Below are positions 57,982 to 64,000 of a stretch of 64,000 bases of DNA, piece after piece. The notes under the pieces are model-generated. The model made no database searches and was not told where the DNA came from. It saw only the letters and a program-made list of their open reading frames with translations. This DNA is from Burkholderia cepacia (GTDB taxonomy: Bacteria; Pseudomonadota; Gammaproteobacteria; Burkholderiales; Burkholderiaceae). The position numbers and the translations under genes were made by a program. How positions within the stretch are numbered: the stretch's first letter is position 1; every line of letters starts with the position of its first letter. The DNA lies in NCBI RefSeq assembly GCF_001718835.1, contig NZ_CP013444.1, positions 558,001 through 622,000 of the forward strand, given 5' to 3'.

Positions 57982-59808
57982 TCAAGGGTATGTAAGCAAC
58001 CCCTGGACATGCTCGACGCGTACCTCGACCGAATCCCTGGGCACGGTCAATCGCGTGCGGCCAAGCAGTGCATCCGCGGGCGCGGTGCCGTCCGGGTTCA
58101 ACGGTTTCATCTTGTTGAACGTGACGGAAAAGTAGTCCGGCGTGACCGTGGCCGACGCATAACCCTGCGCGTCGTGGTCGGCGTGAAGCAGGTCGGGGTT
58201 GTTCTTCATCAGGAACGCGTCGAGCTTGGCCGGAGTGGCCGCCAGCAATGCGAACGGCGTACCGCGCCATGCGGCTTTGATGTAGGAATAGAAGGACGTG
58301 CTGCTGATGCCGGCGCAGACGAAATCGACGATGACCGGCACCCCCGTCGCGGGATCGGGATCGTCCCGCACGATGCCGCACTGAAATGCATGCAGATCTC
58401 CGGTGATCGCGACGACGTTACGGATCCCGTGCTCCCTCAAGTAAGCGAGCAGTTCGTGCTTGTGCGCGGGATAGCCGTCCCATGCGTCGCAATCGACCAC
58501 GAGGCGTGCGGCCGCATCCTTCGGCGCGCCCGGCATCACGAACCACAGACGGTTCAACATCACCTCGTTGCCCCATACCTTCCAGGTTGCCGGCGAGCCC
58601 TTCATCGCGGTTTTCCACCATTGCGTCTGCACCGGGCCGAGCATCGACGGCGCGCGGCCAAGCTGCGCGGTATCGCGCGCCTCGAAGCGCTGCAGCACGT
58701 CCTGCTTGACGAAGTAGCGCGAGCCGGCGGCGTCGTCACCGTGCACCGGGTCGTGCCCGTGTGCGCGCGCGACGTCAGCTTCGCTCACGACATGGTCGTC
58801 GCGATACAGCCGCTCGTCCGTCATCACCAGATGCATCAGCATGCCGAAACGAAAATCGCGATAGATGCGAATATTCGTGTACGACGGATTGTCCGGCTCG
58901 AAACGCACGTCGCCCCAATCCACCGGCATGTACTCTGCCCACGCGCGGCTGGCGTTGCGCCGCCGCCGCGTTTCCTGTCGCTCCTCGTTGGTGTAGACCT
59001 GATGATCCTGCCAGCAATCGTCGGAAAATTCGTGGTCGTCCCAGATCGCGATCATCGGCAGGCGCCGGTGCAGTGTCTGAAGGCGCGAATCGGTACGATA
59101 GGTGCGATAGAGCGTCCGGTAGTCTTCGAGCGTATCGGCATACGCGCGGCCGTCCGCGAGCCGCTTGCCGTCAGGCAGCCGCAGCGGAGGATGCGCCGCC
59201 TCGACAGCGCCGGGTTTTGCGGCCTCGACCGTTTCGTAGATATAGTCGCCCACGTGCACCACGAAATCGAGATCGCGTTCGGCGGCCATCAGCGTCATCG
59301 CTTGCCAGTGGTTGACGCTCCAGTCCTGACAGGTGAGCCACGCGAAGCGAACCTGTTCGTTGGCTTCGCCGGCCTCCGGTGCCGTGCGCGCGACACCGGT
59401 CATGCTGACGTCGTCGCCGGCGACGAACCTGTAGTGATAGGTCGTCTTCGGCGAGAGTGCCGTCACCTTCGCGCGCACGGTGAAGTCGTAGATGGCCAGC
59501 GCCTTCAGCGGTACGCTGGCGACGAGCGCCGAGAAATCGGGCAGCGTCGACACTTCGAGTCGTAGCGGTATCGCGCGTGCAACCCCTTTCGCGCGGCGGT
59601 GCGGTGTGTTTCCGGGAACCGGCACACATCGTGTCCAGAACACGATGGAGCGATCGCGCGGATCACCGCTGGCGACGCCCTGCGGGAACTGGTAGCGGCT
59701 CTTGCGTTCGTCGCCGGCAGAAGGGGCCGCACGCGGCGCATCGAGCGCGCCGACGGCAGCCGCAATGGTAAAAAAGGCCGACGACTTGAGGAAATGGCGA
59801 CGATCCAT
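57982..59808 (-). CDS. PhoD-type alkaline phosphatase/phosphodiesterase with Tat signal
   Basis: 608 residues. The start MDRRHFLKSS is a twin-arginine signal, so the folded metalloenzyme is exported to the periplasm or beyond. PhoD motifs follow in order: FPQGVASGDPRDRSIVFWTR, FAWLTCQDW, DFVVHVGDYIYE (metal Asp), IWDDHEFSDD, and the late VAITGDLHAF. The family hydrolyses phosphodiesters and monoesters with Fe/Ca at the active site. ATG 59808 is chosen for the Tat signal. No pho box was identified by eye. Confidence 0.9.
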   Translation of the reverse strand: MDRRHFLKSSAFFTIAAAVGALDAPRAAPSAGDERKSRYQFPQGVASGDPRDRSIVFWTRCVPVPGNTPHRRAKGVARAIPLRLEVSTLPDFSALVASVPLKALAIYDFTVRAKVTALSPKTTYHYRFVAGDDVSMTGVARTAPEAGEANEQVRFAWLTCQDWSVNHWQAMTLMAAERDLDFVVHVGDYIYETVEAAKPGAVEAAHPPLRLPDGKRLADGRAYADTLEDYRTLYRTYRTDSRLQTLHRRLPMIAIWDDHEFSDDCWQDHQVYTNEERQETRRRRNASRAWAEYMPVDWGDVRFEPDNPSYTNIRIYRDFRFGMLMHLVMTDERLYRDDHVVSEADVARAHGHDPVHGDDAAGSRYFVKQDVLQRFEARDTAQLGRAPSMLGPVQTQWWKTAMKGSPATWKVWGNEVMLNRLWFVMPGAPKDAAARLVVDCDAWDGYPAHKHELLAYLREHGIRNVVAITGDLHAFQCGIVRDDPDPATGVPVIVDFVCAGISSTSFYSYIKAAWRGTPFALLAATPAKLDAFLMKNNPDLLHADHDAQGYASATVTPDYFSVTFNKMKPLNPDGTAPADALLGRTRLTVPRDSVEVRVEHVQGLLTYP

Positions 59809-59877
59809 CGATCCTCCCGCACGGCAGTCCTGGCTCCCGCCACCGAACACACGCGAGGGAGCAATCGATAGACGAGG

Positions 59878-60411
59878 CTACTGCGAAGACCCTGGCCTGA
59901 AAAGTCGTGAGAACCCCGCTTCGACACGCCGCGCGATATCCGCCGCACACGCGTCTGCCGACAACCGCGCCGTATCGACGAGACAATCGCTGAATGGCCG
60001 CGACGCATAACCTTCGCGATACATCTGCGCGATTCTTTCCCGCTCCCAATCCGTCAGCACACGCTCGCCGCGGTCCGACAGCGCGACCGCTTCCGGCGGC
60101 GCCAGCGTCGCGACGAACAGACGCGCCGAGCGTGCGCCGCATGCGGCGCGCAGCCGCTCGAATTCCATGTCGCCGATCGGGTATGCGACGACCAGAAAAC
60201 GTTTGCGCTCTTCCGCGATGCAGCGAACGATGCGTTCCAGCGCGATCGCCCATTGCACGTCGAACGGTGCGTCTTCGGGCGCATCGTGATCGTCGCCGTC
60301 GATGAAGCGCGCATCGGGCAGCACGCGAGCGAGCGCGAGACCGATCGTCGTCTTGCCGCTGTTGATCGGGCCGTTCAGGTGGATGACGGTCAGGGGTGGC
60401 ATCGAAGACAT
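59878..60411 (-). CDS. P-loop kinase (shikimate kinase-like)
   Basis: 177 residues. The Walker A motif is HLNGPINSGKTTIG near the start, then ARFIDGDDHDAPED (substrate-side Asp pair) and RFLVVAYPIGDMEFE. The length and layout fit a small-molecule kinase or an AAA-type 'hypothetical ATPase'. ATG 60411 and 60402 are both possible; the longer frame to 60480 begins in AT-rich sequence without kinase similarity. Substrate unknown. Confidence 0.72.
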   Translation of the reverse strand: MSSMPPLTVIHLNGPINSGKTTIGLALARVLPDARFIDGDDHDAPEDAPFDVQWAIALERIVRCIAEERKRFLVVAYPIGDMEFERLRAACGARSARLFVATLAPPEAVALSDRGERVLTDWERERIAQMYREGYASRPFSDCLVDTARLSADACAADIARRVEAGFSRLFRPGSSQ

Positions 60412-60850
60412 AACGTCGGAATGAAAGCAAAAAGTAAGTATAAGTGTATGAATTCGGAAAGAAAAATAATCGGTAAACATCCCTAAAGAATTATCGGGCG
60501 GCGCCGTTAGTGTTCAGCAGAAGTTTAAAAAGCATCAAGGCAACAACAAACCACACGACCAAACAACCGAGGAGCGCGCGGCCGACGCAGCCGATATCAA
60601 CGCGCGAGCGATCGTCAATCAGGTGACAAGCGCGAATCCAATCTGCGGATGGCGGTGCAGGCGATTGCACGCGCGGCCTCGAGAAGCCCGGGCCGAATCA
60701 TATCGACGATCTCCCCTTCTTCTCCTGTGATTTCTCCAAGGGCTGCGTTGGGCAAGGCACCATGCGGGACCCTCATTCCTGAATTTCCACGCAGACGCCA
60801 CATTCGAAACAGCGGTCTGTTCGTTCACATGCAATCGGGTTTCACTAAAC
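60412..60850. other. Intergenic region, AT-rich left part
   Basis: About 440 bases between the kinase and the secreted unknown. Positions 60420-60560 are AT-rich, as for divergent promoters. A short frame near 60525-60650 (HQGNNKPHDQTTEERAADAA) has somewhat coding-like composition but no start or family, so I did not call it. Confidence 0.4.
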
Positions 60851-62239
60851 ATGAAAATAAAGGCTGGACTCTGCGGGGCGTTGTTGTTGCTTGCGACTGC
60901 AACGGCATATGGACTGGGTGCACAAAGCGGGCAAGCGGAATCATCGGCGCCTGCGTCGTCCGCTCCTGCGATTTCAGACGCCGCCATCTCGCAGATTGGC
61001 GCGCGGGCTCGTGCATATGTCGTTGGCATCGGGGTGGATCCTGATTCTGAAAATGGGCGCATGCTTGTGCACTGGCTGGCCAAGATCGCGCAAGATCCGG
61101 AATATCGCGCCAACCTGGTTGCGATACCGGAACGCGGCGGCGCGTTCGCGAACATCATGCCGTCTCCGGAGGGCCGGCTGGCGATGCTGCGATTGATGAA
61201 GGAGCGGGCAAACGCATCGCGAAACGACTGCAAAAATGTGCAGCCGTCCGGAAATGATCTTGGGGCGATCGCGAAAACTCTCTCGCCGAAGGAATTCCGG
61301 AATACGCTGGATCTGATTGACCTCGTCCTGAGGCAACGGAGCGCGCAGCCGGGTGAGGGCGAGCGTTATACCGTAGCCGAGTTGCTCGACGTGGACGCGC
61401 GCCTCAATGCAATGGAGCCGCCCAAATCGCTTGCGAACGGCAGCGAACTCAATTCTTGCGCATTGTTCGCGTTTTCGATCGAGACCATCGAAACGCTGCC
61501 GGAGCCGGAGCGGCAACGCACGACATACGAGTTCTACAGGTTCATCATCGGCGGCAAGTCGGCGAGCGACAGTGTGCTCGGCGACCCGGTCGCGTACCTG
61601 GATGACGTGTTCGATGAGCGCCGCCTGCCGGATTCCATTCGGCGTCACCTGCCGCCCGACGGCAGCCGTCCGCTGCCCTATTCGCGTTTGATCGTGGACG
61701 GAGAATGGGTGAACAAGACGACGCCCGCAGACTCAGCGCCGTACACGGATACTTATGTCAATCGACGCAATAACGGCGTCCTGGCCGAGCTCATTACGTC
61801 GCCGAACAGTTCGGGAAAAACGAACTGGTCGAATTTCACCCTGACCTACGGCATTGCTGAGCTGCTTTCCCAGACCGTCGAGAGCAATCTCAACGTATCC
61901 AGGCTCGCCACGTTGAAGGACGACAAGGCGATCGCCATTGCAAACGAGCCGATGTTCAACGGAATGCATATCGAGATCTCCGTTCCTCAGCCGTCAAGAA
62001 AAGGCCAATTGTCACGGCGCTGCGAAATCGGGAAGACGGTATCCGCGTCGACGATCTTCGGCACATTGACGGGGGAGGCGGTCGAGCTGGATTGCAGTAG
62101 GGTCCGGAAGAACGGCACGACATCCCGTGTCCGTGCTGTCTGGCTGACCGATTACGGGATCGAACTGGCCAGGACGATTGACGACGAAGATGGCCGTACC
62201 GACGTCATCATCAAGAACGTCACGATCGTGAAGCCATGA
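60851..62239 (+). CDS. Secreted hypothetical protein
   Basis: 462 residues with a signal peptide (KIKAGLCGALLLLATATAYG). The mature protein is mixed alpha/beta, with a helical half (residues 40-250) and a later part containing SNFTLTYGIAELLSQTVESNLNVSRL and MFNGMHIEISVPQPS. No family recognised. Its stop overlaps a possible ATG (62236) of the Sel1 gene, so the two are probably co-expressed. Codon use is a little less GC-biased than the chromosome average. Confidence 0.72.
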   Translation: MKIKAGLCGALLLLATATAYGLGAQSGQAESSAPASSAPAISDAAISQIGARARAYVVGIGVDPDSENGRMLVHWLAKIAQDPEYRANLVAIPERGGAFANIMPSPEGRLAMLRLMKERANASRNDCKNVQPSGNDLGAIAKTLSPKEFRNTLDLIDLVLRQRSAQPGEGERYTVAELLDVDARLNAMEPPKSLANGSELNSCALFAFSIETIETLPEPERQRTTYEFYRFIIGGKSASDSVLGDPVAYLDDVFDERRLPDSIRRHLPPDGSRPLPYSRLIVDGEWVNKTTPADSAPYTDTYVNRRNNGVLAELITSPNSSGKTNWSNFTLTYGIAELLSQTVESNLNVSRLATLKDDKAIAIANEPMFNGMHIEISVPQPSRKGQLSRRCEIGKTVSASTIFGTLTGEAVELDCSRVRKNGTTSRVRAVWLTDYGIELARTIDDEDGRTDVIIKNVTIVKP

Positions 62240-62373
62240 CGGTGACGGGTGAGTATCGACCGCGCATTCATACGAGTGCGCGAGCGTCATGCGGTGATGA
62301 TGCTATTGGAGGCGACGCGTCTGCAGGTGTTGCGACGGCGGGTTGTCAACGCACCGACTTCGTTCATCATGCG

Positions 62374-64000
62374 TTGAAGCGGTCGGTTGGCGTCGTCGGG
62401 CTGATCGCCGCGCTGGCAGGTTGGCCGGAGGCTGTCCCGGCGTTACCGCTGATGCCGCGTATGGATGGCGCGATGACGCAGGCATTTCCGCTGCCGCTCG
62501 TCGACGACACAACGCCATGCGTGCTGACGATGAGAGGCCCGTCCTGGAGTGTTTCGCCGCTCGACAAGCCCGGGGTGCGACGCGACACCTGCCGGAAGGA
62601 AGCGGCGGCAGGCAACCTGACTGCCAGGGCCATTTACGGCGAGATGATGCTGTACGGCTACGCCGCCCGGCCGGACCTGACACGGGGTGTGGCGATCCTG
62701 ACGTCGGCCGCAGGCGACGGGTCGGTGCTGGCGCGGCGGTCGCTCGGCAATCTCTATCGCGACGGCGCCATGTTGCCGCAGAACTACGCGCGAGCGCAGG
62801 CGTTTTTCGCGTCGGCGGCGCGCGACGGCGACGTCGAGTCGTCGAACCTGCTCGGCCAGATGAGCGCCAACGGGGAAGGGCAGCCGGTCGACGATGTTGC
62901 CGCCTACCGGTATTTCGTAGCGGCAGCTGACGGAGGTTCCGTCAATGGTGCAACCAATGCAGGGAAGCTCGCCCTGACCGGGCGCGGCGTATCGCGAGAT
63001 CCCGCTGTCGCGGCGGCCTGGCTGTCGCGAGGCGCGGCAGGCGGCGATGCGAGTGCACAGCTCCTTCTCGGCTTGATGCTCGTGCGCGGCGATGGCGTGC
63101 CGCAGGACGCAGACAAAGGGGCGGCATGGTTGCGCATGGCAGCCGCTCAGGACAACGTCGACGCGTGGGCGGCACTGGGCAATCTCTATCTGAAGGGCAT
63201 CGGTCGGCCGCGAGATGACCGTCGAGGCTTCAGCCTGATGTCAGCCGCGGCCCGGCGTGGCTCCGTGTATGCGCAGCGCAGGCTCGGCGAACTGTACGAA
63301 AGTGGAACGGGCATCGCCCGGGACGATGCCAAGGCGCGCGTCTGGTATCAGGAAGCGGCCATCGGTGGCGACACGTGGGCGCGGTTCGCGCTCTCGAACT
63401 ACTACCGCGACGGTCGCGGCGGCCCGGTCGACCTCGAGGCGGCACTTGGCTGGATGCAGGGCGCCGCGGATGCGGGGCTGGTCGTCGCTCAGAACGACCT
63501 TGGCGTGATGCTGGAGAACGGCACCGGGACGAAGCCGGACCGCGCCGCCGCCAGGATGTGGTTTGAAAAGGCCGACGCACAAGGCTACGGGATCGCGTCG
63601 CTCAATCTCGCCCGTTATGCGTCCCGCGGCGACGGGGAGCCCGTGAATCTTCACAAGGCGTTTCAGCTTGCCAGCCGTGGCGCGGAGCGCGGCAGCGTCG
63701 CCGCGGCATTGATGGCCGCGAACATGGCATGGCAGGGCCAGGGCACGCCGGCGGATCGAACGCAAGCGATGCAATGGTTCCGGTTTGCCGCGGATCGCGG
63801 CAATGTCGAGACAGCGCGGTGGATCGGCTTTCAGTATCTGTCCGGCGCCGCGGTGCCACGCGATGAGCAAGTCGCGCTGCACTACCTGAAGCTTGCGGCG
63901 GACGCCGGCGACCCGACCGCCGGCGTGTGGCTGGGCGCCTATCTGGCCGAACACCAGATGTCCCATGCCGGCAAGACGGGCCTTCAATGGCTGGAGGCGC
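62374..64000 (+). CDS. Sel1-repeat protein, 3' partial
   Basis: The frame stays open to the right edge. Sel1/TPR-like repeats of about 36 residues recur from near 62600 onward, each with an A-x-x-x-L-G-x-L/M-Y-x-x-G pattern (for example RRSLGNLYRDGAML, QLLLGLMLVRGDGVP, RRLGELYESGTGIA). TTG 62374 begins a credible signal peptide (KRSVGVVGLIAALAGWPEAVPA). The alternative ATG 62236 overlaps the upstream stop but adds 46 residues with poor coding character. Sel1 proteins usually act as scaffolds in envelope or secretion functions. Pairing with the upstream secreted unknown suggests a shared role. Confidence 0.75.
   Translation, partial: MKRSVGVVGLIAALAGWPEAVPALPLMPRMDGAMTQAFPLPLVDDTTPCVLTMRGPSWSVSPLDKPGVRRDTCRKEAAAGNLTARAIYGEMMLYGYAARPDLTRGVAILTSAAGDGSVLARRSLGNLYRDGAMLPQNYARAQAFFASAARDGDVESSNLLGQMSANGEGQPVDDVAAYRYFVAAADGGSVNGATNAGKLALTGRGVSRDPAVAAAWLSRGAAGGDASAQLLLGLMLVRGDGVPQDADKGAAWLRMAAAQDNVDAWAALGNLYLKGIGRPRDDRRGFSLMSAAARRGSVYAQRRLGELYESGTGIARDDAKARVWYQEAAIGGDTWARFALSNYYRDGRGGPVDLEAALGWMQGAADAGLVVAQNDLGVMLENGTGTKPDRAAARMWFEKADAQGYGIASLNLARYASRGDGEPVNLHKAFQLASRGAERGSVAAALMAANMAWQGQGTPADRTQAMQWFRFAADRGNVETARWIGFQYLSGAAVPRDEQVALHYLKLAADAGDPTAGVWLGAYLAEHQMSHAGKTGLQWLEA

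Noticed and set aside
60525..60650. A short coding-like stretch upstream of the secreted unknown
   Set aside because: No start codon with a ribosome site and no recognisable relative; it may be a decayed gene end but I cannot support it.
1..64000. Insertion sequences, integrases or phage genes
   Set aside because: No transposase, integrase or inverted-repeat-bounded element was recognised, so the rearrangements seen here are attributed to homologous or illegitimate recombination.

Overview
The window is GC-rich DNA from a betaproteobacterium. Gene content, codon choice and gene order (RHS toxin cassettes, DUF4148 peptides, an RtcR/slipin/RtcB locus, a tartrate dehydrogenase with its transporter, a collagen-like lipoprotein) point to Burkholderia, probably the B. 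cepacia complex, and the mix of accessory genes suggests a secondary replicon. These are judgements from reading the sequence; no search was run.

Layout. 1-6.9 kb: the 3' part of an RHS toxin with a GHH-type nuclease tip and its immunity gene, then AT-richer debris of older cassettes (an orphan AHH-nuclease tail with an Imm11-like immunity gene, a chimeric remnant, two VOC-fold genes, an unknown gene). 6.9-15.9 kb: a GNAT protein, an ICMT-like membrane methyltransferase, a repeat-rich lipoprotein, a CMD-family protein, and a TetR-controlled hydrolase/Baeyer-Villiger monooxygenase operon whose SDR gene has lost its middle. 16-19 kb: an AT-richer islet with a GHKL-ATPase/PD-(D/E)XK protein (candidate defence gene) and a Phd antitoxin next to an internally deleted RelE toxin. 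19-26.6 kb: LysR, GST, a PNPOx-like protein, DUF2970, and a TonB receptor-PnuC-kinase operon. 26.7-34.8 kb: a complete CzcCBA-type efflux operon with its two-component system.

34.9-43.4 kb is the most interesting part. Three DUF4148 secreted peptides carry upstream copies of the same TGACG-type palindrome found before the efflux operon, suggesting one metal-responsive regulon. Two of them, each with a small partner gene, form a roughly 0.7-0.8 kb direct repeat. Between the copies lies a sigma-54 cassette: an unusual enhancer-binding regulator, two tandem palindromes three helical turns apart, a -24/-12 promoter, three DUF1843 'GDL' proteins (two fused to DUF1842) and a radical SAM/SPASM enzyme. 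It looks like a peptide or protein modification system. A metY fragment left beside the right-hand copy suggests tandem duplication followed by insertion of the cassette.

43.4-51.2 kb: metY, an O-methyltransferase, and an RNA-repair locus (nucleotidyltransferase, RtcB, slipin) read leftward from a -24/-12 promoter. Its leader holds two tandem tRNA-like elements and a GNRA hairpin; RtcR is divergent. 51.2-60.4 kb: gene remnants, a membrane-anchored unknown, LysE, a LysR/tartrate dehydrogenase/MFS set, a PhoD phosphatase and a P-loop kinase. 60.8-64 kb: a secreted unknown and a Sel1-repeat protein that runs off the end.
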